From Shinella granuli (GTDB lineage Bacteria > Pseudomonadota > Alphaproteobacteria > Rhizobiales > Rhizobiaceae): DNA of 64,000 bases. The stretch covers positions 496,001 to 560,000 of the forward strand of contig NZ_SLVX01000002.1 of assembly GCF_004341885.1 (NCBI RefSeq), written 5' to 3'. The translations under genes and the position numbers were made by a program. Positions within the stretch are counted from its first letter, which is position 1. Each line of letters begins with the position of its first letter. Positions 56,995 to 64,000 of this stretch are shown here, piece after piece. Under the pieces are notes generated by a model. The model searched no databases and was not told the origin of the DNA. It was given only the letters and a program-made list of their open reading frames with translations.

Positions 56995-58398
56995 ATGCCG
57001 AACGTCCGCATCCTGCTTGCCGCCCCGCTTGCCGTTGCTCTCGCCCTTGCGGCGCCCGCAATGGCCGAGGAGCGCACCGTGCCGCAATCGCGCACGGACA
57101 TGCAGCTCTCCTTCGCGCCGCTGGTCAAGCAGGTCGAGAGCGCCGTGGTCAACGTCTATGCCGAGCGCGTCGTCGAGCGCCGCTCGATCTTCGACGGCGA
57201 TCCCTTCTTCGAGGAATTCTTCGGCCAGCGCATGCCGAACCGCAGCGAGAAGCAGTCCTCGCTCGGATCGGGCGTCATCGTCGGCGCAAAAGGCATCGTA
57301 GTGACGAACAACCACGTCATCGAGGGTGCGAGCGACATCAAGGTCGCGCTGGCGGATGGCCGCGAATATGAAAGCACCGTGGTGCTGAAGGACGAGCGCG
57401 TCGACCTTGCCGTCCTGAAGATCAAGGCGGATGCGGATTTCACTGCATTGCCGCTCGGCGACAGCGATGCCGTGCAGGTCGGCGATCTCGTCCTTGCCAT
57501 CGGCAATCCGTTCGGCGTCGGCCAGACGGTGACGAGCGGCATCGTCTCGGCGCTGGCGCGCAACCAGGTCCGGTCCGGCGATTTCGGCTTCTTCATCCAG
57601 ACGGACGCGTCGATCAATCCCGGCAATTCCGGCGGCGGCCTCATCAACATGAACGGCGAACTGATCGGCATCAACACGGCGATCTTCTCACGCGGCGGCG
57701 GCTCGAACGGCGTCGGCTTCGCCATTCCGGCCAATCTCGTGAAGACCTTCGTCGCCAGCGCCGAAAACGGCAGCGCCACCTTCGACCGCCCGTTCATCGG
57801 CGCCACCTTCGATGCGGTGACCTCGGAGGTCGCCGAGGCGCTCGGCCTGAACCGTGCCCGCGGCGCGCTGATCTCGCAGGTGCAGGCCGGCAGTCCGGCG
57901 GAAAAGGCCGGCATGAAGCCCGGGCAGGTGGTCACCGCCGTCAACGGCGTTCCGGTCGAGCATCCCGACGCGCTCGGCTATCGCCTCACGACGGTCGGCA
58001 TCGGCGGCACGGCACGTGTCACGGTCGTCGCCAACGGCAAGGAGGAGGACCTGACGCTCTCCCTCGACCGTGCGCCCGAGACGACGCCGCGCGACGAGCG
58101 GCTGATCGACGGCCGCAACCCCTTCTCCGGCGCGGTCGTCGCCAATCTCTCGCCGCGCGTGGCGGAGGAACTGCGCATGCCGGCCAGCCGGACCACGGCC
58201 GGCGTCGTCGTCACCGAGGTCAATCGCGGCTCGCCGGCCGCGCGCATCGGCCTGCGGCCGCGCGACATCATCATCGCGCTCAACGGCACGGAGGTCGCCT
58301 CGACCGAAAGCCTCGCCTCGCTCGTAAACGAGGACCCGTCCATCTGGCGCGTCGAGATCGAGCGCGACGGCCAGCGCATCCGCCAGTTCTTCCGATGA
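56995..58398 (+). CDS. periplasmic serine protease, Do/DegP (HtrA) family
   Basis: A 467-residue protein with a signal peptide (1-24, AMA-EER), a trypsin-like domain with triad H107 (TNNHV), D137 (RVDLAVLK) and S212 (GNSGGG), and two PDZ domains (about 265-350 and 375-460). It degrades or refolds damaged envelope proteins. ATG 56995 follows GAAGGAGA. It overlaps rarA by 4 nt, an odd partnership with a DNA-repair ATPase that suggests co-translation without an obvious shared function. Confidence 0.95.
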   Translation: MPNVRILLAAPLAVALALAAPAMAEERTVPQSRTDMQLSFAPLVKQVESAVVNVYAERVVERRSIFDGDPFFEEFFGQRMPNRSEKQSSLGSGVIVGAKGIVVTNNHVIEGASDIKVALADGREYESTVVLKDERVDLAVLKIKADADFTALPLGDSDAVQVGDLVLAIGNPFGVGQTVTSGIVSALARNQVRSGDFGFFIQTDASINPGNSGGGLINMNGELIGINTAIFSRGGGSNGVGFAIPANLVKTFVASAENGSATFDRPFIGATFDAVTSEVAEALGLNRARGALISQVQAGSPAEKAGMKPGQVVTAVNGVPVEHPDALGYRLTTVGIGGTARVTVVANGKEEDLTLSLDRAPETTPRDERLIDGRNPFSGAVVANLSPRVAEELRMPASRTTAGVVVTEVNRGSPAARIGLRPRDIIIALNGTEVASTESLASLVNEDPSIWRVEIERDGQRIRQFFR

Positions 58399-59702
58399 GC
58401 GACCTCTTCGCCCCGCGTGAACCGGAGGAGATGGCGGCAAAGCGGCCCCTGGCCGATCGCCTGCGCCCCCGCACGCTGGGCGAGGTGTCCGGCCAGGAGC
58501 ACCTGACGGGTCCCGACGGCGTGCTCTCGCGCATGATCGAGGCGGGCTCGCTCGGCTCGATGATCTTCTGGGGCCCGCCCGGCACGGGCAAGACGACGGT
58601 GGCGCGCCTCCTGTCCGGCGAAACGGGGCTTGCCTTCGAGCAGATCTCGGCGATCTTCTCCGGCGTCGCCGATCTCAAGAAGGTGTTCGAGGCCGCGCGC
58701 CAGCGCCGCATGGGCGGCCGGCAGACCCTGCTCTTCGTCGACGAGATCCATCGCTTCAACCGCGCCCAGCAGGACAGTTTCCTGCCGGTCATGGAGGACG
58801 GCACGATCGTGCTGGTCGGCGCGACGACGGAGAACCCGTCCTTCGAGCTCAATGCCGCGCTTCTCTCCCGCGCCCGCGTGCTGACTTTCAAGCCGCATGA
58901 CGAACAGAGCCTTGAGGAGCTTCTGAAACGCGCCGAGGCGATCGAGGAAAAACCGCTGCCGCTCGACGAAGAGGCGCGCGCCTCGCTGCTGCGCATGGCC
59001 GATGGGGACGGGCGGGCGGTGCTGACGCTTGCCGAGGAGGTCTGGCGCGCCGCCCGCGCCGGCGAGACTTTCGGGCAGGACGATCTCTTCCGCATCGTCC
59101 AGCGCCGGGCGCCCGTCTACGACAAGTCGCAGGACGGCCACTACAATCTCATCTCCGCGCTGCACAAATCCGTGCGCGGCTCCGATCCCGATGCGGCGCT
59201 CTACTATCTCACCCGCATGCTGGATGCCGGCGAGGACCCGCTGTTCCTGTGCCGTCGCATGGTGCGCATGGCGGTGGAGGATATCGGGCTTGCCGATCCG
59301 CAGGCGCTCGTCGTCTGCAATGCCGCCAAGGACGCCTATGATTTCCTCGGCTCGCCGGAGGGGGAACTGGCGCTGGCGCAGGCCTGCGTCTATCTCGCCA
59401 CCGCGCCGAAATCGAACGCCGTCTACACCGCCTACAAATCCGCGATGCGCGCGGCGAAGGAAAACGGCTCGCTGCTGCCGCCGAAGCACATCCTCAATGC
59501 GCCGACGAAGCTGATGAAGGGCGAAGGCTATGGCGATGGCTATCGCTACGACCACGACATGCCGGACGCCTTTTCCGGGCAGGATTATTTCCCGGAGAAG
59601 ATGGGGCGGAAAACCTTCTACGATCCGCCCGAGCGCGGCTTCGAGCGGGAGCTGAGGAAGCGGCTGGAATGGTGGGCGAAGCTGCGTCGGGAACGCGGCT
59701 GA
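58395..59702 (+). CDS. rarA: replication-associated recombination protein RarA (MgsA)
   Basis: A 435-residue AAA+ clamp-loader-like ATPase that acts at stalled replication forks with RecQ and SSB. Walker A GPPGTGKTT (60-68), Walker B LLFVDEIHR, sensor 1 VGATTENPSF, and the C-terminal tetramerisation domain (ALYYLTRMLDAGEDPLFLCRRMVRMAVEDIGLADP). The start overlaps the protease stop (ATGA). Confidence 0.96.
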   Translation: MSDLFAPREPEEMAAKRPLADRLRPRTLGEVSGQEHLTGPDGVLSRMIEAGSLGSMIFWGPPGTGKTTVARLLSGETGLAFEQISAIFSGVADLKKVFEAARQRRMGGRQTLLFVDEIHRFNRAQQDSFLPVMEDGTIVLVGATTENPSFELNAALLSRARVLTFKPHDEQSLEELLKRAEAIEEKPLPLDEEARASLLRMADGDGRAVLTLAEEVWRAARAGETFGQDDLFRIVQRRAPVYDKSQDGHYNLISALHKSVRGSDPDAALYYLTRMLDAGEDPLFLCRRMVRMAVEDIGLADPQALVVCNAAKDAYDFLGSPEGELALAQACVYLATAPKSNAVYTAYKSAMRAAKENGSLLPPKHILNAPTKLMKGEGYGDGYRYDHDMPDAFSGQDYFPEKMGRKTFYDPPERGFERELRKRLEWWAKLRRERG

Positions 59703-59717
59703 GGCCCGCCGCGGCCG

Positions 59718-60035
59718 TCAGGAGGCGGCGCTGAAGCGCTGCACGGGCTTGTGCGGGGCGAGCGGCACGACCTTGATCGACGATTCGGCCTTGCCAGGAT
59801 GCCCCTCCATGTCGACCACCACATGCCAGTGGCCGTTTTCCGGGATCTTCAGCCGGATCGGCGATTGCTTGGCGACGCCGCCGAGGAACTTGTGCTGGCG
59901 GGCATTCTTGAAGAGATCGAAATTGCCATGGCTCATCAGCCGCACATTGGCGATGGCCGAGAGCGTGATCTCGATCACCGTACCGGCGCGCTGCATGTCG
60001 AGGTCGTAATGCGTGTAGGAGAAGCTGTGTGCCAT
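59718..60035 (-). CDS. DUF1883 family protein
   Basis: A 105-residue protein matching the DUF1883 pattern as I recall it: HYDLDMQRAGTVIEITLSAIANVRLMSHGNFDLFKN, then SPIRLKIPENGHWHVVVDMEG. It has a beta-sandwich look with no signal peptide. In other proteins this domain is fused to TIR or similar effector modules; here it stands alone. It is convergent with rarA. No function is assigned. Confidence 0.78.
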   Translation of the reverse strand: MAHSFSYTHYDLDMQRAGTVIEITLSAIANVRLMSHGNFDLFKNARQHKFLGGVAKQSPIRLKIPENGHWHVVVDMEGHPGKAESSIKVVPLAPHKPVQRFSAAS

Positions 60036-60160
60036 GGTCTGCCCGGATATATCTGGTTTTGCGCTAATATTCGCACGCCCGGGTTAATGTTCCCTTCCGC
60101 GGAGGCAGGGTGTGGCGACCGGAAATAGAACAGCCTTTTCAATCTGTTGCCGCAGGAAGC

Positions 60161-60188
60161 GGATTCAATCCGGCAAGGACTTGAATCC
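60161..60188. promoter_or_regulatory. inverted repeat upstream of the exported hydrolase
   Basis: GGATTCAA (60161-60168), 12 bp, TTGAATCC (60181-60188): perfect 8-bp arms. A second palindrome, CCGAAAATTTTTCGG at 60205-60219, follows. Both lie 80-140 bp ahead of the hydrolase start and could be operators. Confidence 0.5.
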
Positions 60189-60301
60189 TCTTTACAGGCG
60201 TCTGCCGAAAATTTTTCGGGCCCTGTCGGAGTAACGTCCCCGGCCGCGTCCTTGGTGCATGAAGCCGGCAGCGCCGCCGGCCGGAACCCGAGGAGACAGA
60301 C

Positions 60302-61246
60302 ATGCCGAAGATGACCATCATCACCCTTCTGACCGCCGCCCTTGCCGCCTTGGCCCCGCTTTCGGCGCAGGCGGAGGATGTGACCGAGAACCCGTTGCAG
60401 GGCGAGGCCGGCAGGCCGGACAAGGCGGGTCACCTGACGGTGAACGGCATCGACTACTATTACGAGATCCGCGGCAAGGGCGAGCCGCTGCTGCTGCTGC
60501 ATGGCGGCCTCGGCCAGATCGAGATGTTCGGCGCCAACCTCAAGACGCTGCAGGACAACCGCCAGGTGATCGGCGTCGACCTGCAGGGCCATGGCCGCAC
60601 GCCGCTCGGCACGCGTCCGATCGACATTGCCGCCATCGGCGCCGATATGGCCGAGCTCGTGGAGGAACTGGGCTACGACAAGGTCGACGTGCTCGGCTAT
60701 TCCTTCGGCGGCGGCGTGGCGCTGCACATGGCCGCCGGGGCGCCGGACAAGGTGCGCCGCCTCGTCATCGCCTCGGCGCCCTTCGCCAGGAACGGCTTCT
60801 TCCCGGAAATGCTGCCGCAGCAGGAGGCGGTCTCCGGCGCGATGGCCGAAATGATGAAGGAAACGCCGATGTACAAGTCCTATGCCGCCGTCGCGCCTGA
60901 TGTTTCCGAGTTCCCGAAGCTGCTCGACGCCATGGGCGCGGCGATGCGCGTCGACTACGACGCCTCCGATGCGGTGGCAAAGCTCGCCATGCCCGTCATG
61001 CTGATCTTCGGCGACAGCGACATGATCCGCCCGGAGCATATCGTCGAATTCTACCAGAAGCTCGGCGGCGGGCTGAGGGATGCCGGCTGGATGCGGGAGA
61101 ACATGGTGAAGAACCGCCTCGCCATCCTGCCGGGCCTCACCCACTATGAGACCTTTGCGGCCCCGGCGCTTGTCGGCACGGCCCTGCCGTTCCTCAACGG
61201 CGAAACCGGTGCGCAAAGCTGGGCCGGGCAGGTGAGCGGCGAATAA
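60302..61246 (+). CDS. exported alpha/beta hydrolase
   Basis: A 314-residue protein with a signal peptide (1-24, AQA-EDV) and an alpha/beta-hydrolase fold: oxyanion LLLHGGLG, nucleophile elbow GYSFGGG (S134), acid in IFGDSD (D240) and H281 in LTHYE. The triad is complete, so it should be an active esterase, lactonase or similar in the periplasm. ATG 60302 follows GAGGAGACAGAC. It is flanked by dyads upstream and a strong stem-loop downstream, so it is likely monocistronic. The substrate is unknown. Confidence 0.92.
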   Translation: MPKMTIITLLTAALAALAPLSAQAEDVTENPLQGEAGRPDKAGHLTVNGIDYYYEIRGKGEPLLLLHGGLGQIEMFGANLKTLQDNRQVIGVDLQGHGRTPLGTRPIDIAAIGADMAELVEELGYDKVDVLGYSFGGGVALHMAAGAPDKVRRLVIASAPFARNGFFPEMLPQQEAVSGAMAEMMKETPMYKSYAAVAPDVSEFPKLLDAMGAAMRVDYDASDAVAKLAMPVMLIFGDSDMIRPEHIVEFYQKLGGGLRDAGWMRENMVKNRLAILPGLTHYETFAAPALVGTALPFLNGETGAQSWAGQVSGE

Positions 61247-61256
61247 CCTAAAAGGA

Positions 61257-61290
61257 GAAGCCCGGATGCACTCCCATGCATCCGGGCTTC
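61257..61290. terminator. stem-loop after the exported hydrolase
   Basis: GAAGCCCGGATGCA (61257-61270), CTCCCA loop, TGCATCCGGGCTTC (61277-61290): a 14-bp perfect stem 10 nt after the stop. There is no T-run. It may serve as a terminator for both convergent genes. Confidence 0.65.
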
Positions 61291-61357
61291 CGCGCGTCCG
61301 TGAGGCCGTCTGCGAGCGGCGGCCACACATCGATCGACCCCAGATCGGGGGCGCCGG

Positions 61358-61534
61358 CTAGTGGCAGACGCGGACGCGTTTGACGATCAGGTTGCCGTAG
61401 TAGTCGTAGCTCTTGATCTTCTTGATGAAGCAGGCGGGCTGGTAGTCGTAGCTGTAATAGCCGGCCTGTGACGGTGCGGCGAAGCCGGCGACGGCGGTGA
61501 AGGCGATGGCGGCGGCAAGGATGAGATTGCGCAT
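61358..61534 (-). CDS. small secreted Tyr/Cys protein (58 aa)
   Basis: A 58-residue product: MRNLILAAAIAFTAVAG forms a signal peptide, with cleavage near SQA-GYY (24-25), leaving a mature peptide of about 34 residues rich in Tyr (YYSYDY, SYDYYG) and basic residues with exactly two cysteines (C35 and C57) that could form a disulfide. AGGGGA stands before the ATG. It falls below the length usually kept by gene finders. Function unknown; the pattern suggests a small periplasmic or surface protein. Confidence 0.72.
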   Translation of the reverse strand: MRNLILAAAIAFTAVAGFAAPSQAGYYSYDYQPACFIKKIKSYDYYGNLIVKRVRVCH

Positions 61535-61612
61535 GTTAAGGTCCCCTCTGGTTCGGTCGGGATGGTTCGTTCCATCCAGTGACCGAACCTTCGCATGGGA
61601 CGGTTTTGGGCG

Positions 61613-61630
61613 CTGTTCCGTGTGGAACAG
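61613..61630. repeat. inverted repeat CTGTTCC-N4-GGAACAG
   Basis: A perfect 7-bp dyad directly before the stop codon of the small hydrolase gene and about 80 bp upstream of the 58-residue gene. It may be a regulator site or the base of a weak terminator for the hydrolase. Confidence 0.4.
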
Positions 61631-61632
61631 GG

Positions 61633-62271
61633 TCAGCCGAGATCTGCTGCCCAGGCCTTCACGGTGCGGGCCATGGTCGAAAGGTGATCGGCGGCGGTAA
61701 AGCCGGAGACGCTCTTGCGGGGCTTGAGGTCATGGTCACCGTCTTCCAGCCACAGGAAGCGGATGCGCTCCGGCAGCCCATAGCCCGGCACCTCGTCCTT
61801 CGTGCCGAAGGGGTCTCGGGTACCCTGGCAGATGAGGATGGGCGTCGTCAGCGTCATCAGGTGGGCCGTACGCAGTTGCGCCGGCTTTCCCGGCGGGTGG
61901 AACGGATAGCCGAGGCAGAGGAGGCCGGCGATGCGCCCTTCCGCAAAAAGCCCGTCCGCCACCATGCTGGCGACGCGGCCGCCCATCGACTTGCCGCCGA
62001 TGACGAGCGGTCCCGCGGCGGCGAGATCCGTGACGGCCGCGCGAAATTCCGGGTTCAGCGTCTCGGCCCGGGGCGGCGGCCGGCGGCTGCCCTCGGTGCG
62101 CCGGGTGGCCATGTAGGCGAATTCGAAGCGCGCGACGCGCAGCCCCTCGGCCGCAAGAGCCTCCGCTGCCGCGTTCATTGCCGCCGAATCCATCGGCGCG
62201 CCGCTGCCATGGGCAAGAAGCAGGGTGACCGCGGCGTCGTCCCGGCCGGTGAAGAGGAAAGCGCTGCTCAT
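61633..62271 (-). CDS. cytoplasmic alpha/beta hydrolase (KANL3/Tex30-like)
   Basis: A 212-residue short alpha/beta hydrolase: LLLAHGSGAPMDS near the N-terminus, nucleophile elbow GGKSMGGR (S95), acid in CQGTRDPFG (D153) and His in EDGDHDL (H180). It belongs to the small hydrolase group typified by Tex30/KANL3. There is no signal peptide. Substrate unknown. It is transcribed toward the 58-residue gene, which is 98 nt downstream on the same strand. Confidence 0.88.
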   Translation of the reverse strand: MSSAFLFTGRDDAAVTLLLAHGSGAPMDSAAMNAAAEALAAEGLRVARFEFAYMATRRTEGSRRPPPRAETLNPEFRAAVTDLAAAGPLVIGGKSMGGRVASMVADGLFAEGRIAGLLCLGYPFHPPGKPAQLRTAHLMTLTTPILICQGTRDPFGTKDEVPGYGLPERIRFLWLEDGDHDLKPRKSVSGFTAADHLSTMARTVKAWAADLG

Positions 62272-62317
62272 CGCTGCTCAGGTCATTCGCGGCGAGGTCC
62301 GGCGTGGGCGCGACCGC

Positions 62318-62488
62318 TCACTTGGCGTGATCCTTGACGTCGCCGGGGGCGATCGGGTCGCTGGCCGGAAAGGTCTCCTCCAGCGCCTCTTCCAGATAAT
62401 CGTCCTGCTCGGCTTCGGCCGACTTATGCTTCTGCCGGGCGCGTTCCTCCTCGAGCGACGCTTTGGGACTGTCCTTTTCCGTCGGCAT
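62318..62488 (-). CDS. small acidic protein with ETFPASDP motif (56 aa)
   Basis: A 56-residue very hydrophilic protein (MPTEKDSPKASLEEERARQ start). It ends in LEEALEETFPASDPIAPGD, a motif I recognise from many short proteobacterial proteins of unknown role. ATG 62488 follows GAGGGAG at a good distance. It lies 46 nt upstream of the small hydrolase gene on the same strand, so the two may form an operon. Confidence 0.7.
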   Translation of the reverse strand: MPTEKDSPKASLEEERARQKHKSAEAEQDDYLEEALEETFPASDPIAPGDVKDHAK

Positions 62489-62552
62489 GATCGTCTCCCT
62501 CAAAATGGTTTCACCCTTCTAAGATAGGGTATTTTCGCGCCCGGGCGAGGGG

Positions 62553-63545
62553 TCAGTTTTCCGGCAGCGCGAGCTCGACGATGACGGGCAGGTGGTTCGA
62601 GCCGAAATTCGGGCCGACGCGGTGTGCCCGCACGGAAATATCCGGCGAGACGGCGACATGGTCGATCGAGGCGCCGATATAGCCGATCGTATCGAACCTC
62701 GGGCTGAAGCGCGTGACCGGCTGCAGCCAGCCGCCCGCGGTGGAGGCAAGGCCTGCCTGCCTGAGGAAGGTGCGGAAGAAGGGCGACCAGGTCGGCGTGT
62801 TCCAGTCGCCTGCGGCGATGACCGGCGCCGTCTCGAGATCGCCGCGCACCGCATCGGCGGCGGCCGAAAGATAGGCATTGCGGTCGCGCCACTGCCACGG
62901 CCGGCGCGGCGTTTCGGGGTGGAAGGCATAGAGGAACAGCGGCTTGCCGCGCATGTCCAGTTCCAGCCGCAGCGGCTGCTTGTAGGCGCGTTCCTCGATG
63001 AAGGCGCGCTTCAGCGCGGTCTCCGAGCGGATCGGCAGGGCGGAGAAGACCTTGATGGCATCCCGCGCGAGCGTATCGCGGCTGCTTTCGTAGGCATAGA
63101 GGCCGGCGGCGGCGAGCGCCTGCTCCCAGCGCGCGGTCGTCTCCTCCAGAATGACGATATCGGGTTTTTCCCTGCGTAGCAGCGCGATGAAGGCCGCCGG
63201 ATCCTGCACATTCTGTCCGAAGAGATTGGCGGTCAGCACCTTCAGGCCGCTGGTGGCGGCAGAGGTCCGGGCGGTCGGCACGTCAGCCGCCGGTATCAGG
63301 GCGATGGCAAGGCCGACGCCGGCAATCACGATCGCCTTCAGGCGCCGCGTCACCAGGGCCGCGACGACGAGCAGGCTGCCCGCGGCGATGACATAGGGCC
63401 AGGCGAAGGTGAGCAGGTCGACGAGCCAGAACCGGTCCGCGGCAAGCACGACGATGCTGACGGAAAAGAGGTAGGCAATGACGCCCGGCAGGACGAGGGC
63501 GCGGTAGGCAAGGGCAATCGGCCCGCGGCGCGGCGCTATCGGCAT
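62553..63545 (-). CDS. membrane-anchored endonuclease/exonuclease/phosphatase family protein
   Basis: A 330-residue protein with three N-terminal membrane helices (about 15-90) and a C-terminal EEP domain outside or at the membrane: LTANLFGQN, PDIVILEET (metal-binding Glu), GDWNTP (DNase I-like catalytic Asp/Asn) and SNHLPV (terminal catalytic His). Such proteins hydrolyse phosphodiesters or phosphoesters; the substrate cannot be told. ATG 63545 has AAGGA 8 nt ahead; ATG 63563 and GTG 63566 are upstream alternatives. Confidence 0.9.
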   Translation of the reverse strand: MPIAPRRGPIALAYRALVLPGVIAYLFSVSIVVLAADRFWLVDLLTFAWPYVIAAGSLLVVAALVTRRLKAIVIAGVGLAIALIPAADVPTARTSAATSGLKVLTANLFGQNVQDPAAFIALLRREKPDIVILEETTARWEQALAAAGLYAYESSRDTLARDAIKVFSALPIRSETALKRAFIEERAYKQPLRLELDMRGKPLFLYAFHPETPRRPWQWRDRNAYLSAAADAVRGDLETAPVIAAGDWNTPTWSPFFRTFLRQAGLASTAGGWLQPVTRFSPRFDTIGYIGASIDHVAVSPDISVRAHRVGPNFGSNHLPVIVELALPEN

Positions 63546-63802
63546 CGACTGTTCCTTCTGCATCACGGGACGGCAGGTCGATTCCCGTAACGGGAGGCTT
63601 GCATGTACCTCGCCCTTTCCGACACCGCAATGACATCATGCTTCAGCCCGCAGGTTCGCGGGAGAGATCGCGCCATCGCGGCAGCCTTGGAATGATTTTT
63701 CCTTCTCTCGTCCGTTTCGGTTTCAAGTTTGGCATGGCTTTCCAAGCAGTCGCTTGCGCGAAAACAATCGCGGTCATAGGTCTGCGGCGAAAAGGAGGGA
63801 CC

Positions 63803-64000
63803 ATGAACATCATCGAGACGCCGGATATGTGGGTATTGTGCCTGAAACGCCGCCTCCGCATTCCCGAGATCCGGCAGGCGGCGGCGGAACTTGCACCGAT
63901 CATCGAGAAGGCGATCGGCGATCACGGCCTCACCGTCGCCGGCCCCTGGACCTTCCTAGCCCATGGCCTTCCGAAGGACGGCAGGACGCCATTCGACTGG
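63803..64000 (+). CDS. GyrI-like / AraC effector-binding domain protein (3' end outside window)
   Basis: 66 codons are visible and still open at the window end. AAAGGAGG precedes ATG 63803, one of the best ribosome sites in the window. The visible part (RRLRIPEIRQAAAELAPIIEKAIGDHG, then TVAGPWTFLAHGLP) fits the first half of a SOUL/GyrI-like small-molecule-binding fold. The identity is tentative because only the N-terminus is present. It is divergent from the EEP-family gene across 257 bp in which nothing else was recognised. Confidence 0.6.
   Translation, partial: MNIIETPDMWVLCLKRRLRIPEIRQAAAELAPIIEKAIGDHGLTVAGPWTFLAHGLPKDGRTPFDW

Noticed and set aside
63643-63790. Short minus-strand frames in the interval upstream of the GyrI-like gene.
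   Set aside because: No ribosome site and no recognisable protein; left as intergenic.

Overview
The window is a high-GC, gene-dense chromosomal segment from an alphaproteobacterium, most probably of the Rhizobiales and within it Rhizobiaceae-like. The evidence is protein content and style: a 959-residue RNase E with an acidic insertion, 1379/1403-residue RpoB/RpoC, a 336-residue RpoA, two near-identical tuf genes, TTGACN/TTGTGN -35 boxes with 17-bp spacers, and a palindromic intergenic element of the kind common in rhizobia. The genus cannot be fixed from sequence reading alone. No rRNA genes, CRISPR arrays, insertion sequences or prophage genes were seen.

Layout. 1-12.4 kb: the end of an aminotransferase, an SDR oxidoreductase, rne (minus) with a leader of about 590 nt, then cell-wall genes (periplasmic amidase, mrcA), prfB with a programmed +1 frameshift, a secreted small protein with nadK, a 64-residue protein and tRNA-Thr. 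12.4-15.1 kb: a divergent lysR/azoR pair and rlmB. 15.4-30.5 kb: a tufB-type cluster (tRNA-Tyr, tRNA-Gly, tuf, an exported protein, tRNA-Trp, secE, nusG) running into rplK-rplA-rplJ-rplL-rpoB-rpoC. 30.5-35.1 kb: an accessory island holding a LuxR-type regulator divergent from a secreted RTX-like calcium-binding protein, a di-heme cytochrome c peroxidase behind a FixK/FNR-like box, and a small conserved protein. 35.3-55.1 kb: the str, S10, spc and alpha operons in the classical order (rpsL-rpsG-fusA-tuf, rpsJ to rpsQ, rplN to rplO, secY-adk, rpsM-rpsK-rpoA-rplQ). 55.1-64 kb: msrQ/msrP, a DegP-like protease with rarA, a DUF1883 protein, two alpha/beta hydrolases, two small proteins (one of 58 residues), an endonuclease/exonuclease/phosphatase-family membrane protein, and the start of a GyrI-like protein.

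How it works together. The central 40 kb supplies the ribosome, the core RNA polymerase, elongation factors, NusG and SecE/SecY. Operon borders are marked by hairpins and by readable promoters: TTGTGA-N17-TATGTA before secE, TTGACC-N17-TAGACC before rpsL, TTGTGT-N17-TATGGG before rpsJ, TTGACA-N17-TTTAGG before secY and TTGACT-N17-TTATGA before rpsM. The flanks are envelope and stress functions. MsrPQ and DegP both serve periplasmic protein quality control.

The most interesting non-coding signals are a pair of related hairpins with a compensatory base change between rpsM and rpsK, an 80-nt cloverleaf-shaped element upstream of the str promoter, an attenuator-like hairpin in the rplJ leader, a 15-bp perfect stem between rplL and rpoB, and the prfB frameshift site. 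Nothing seen amounts to a wholly new multi-gene system. The best candidates for undescribed biology are these RNA elements and the luxR/RTX locus.
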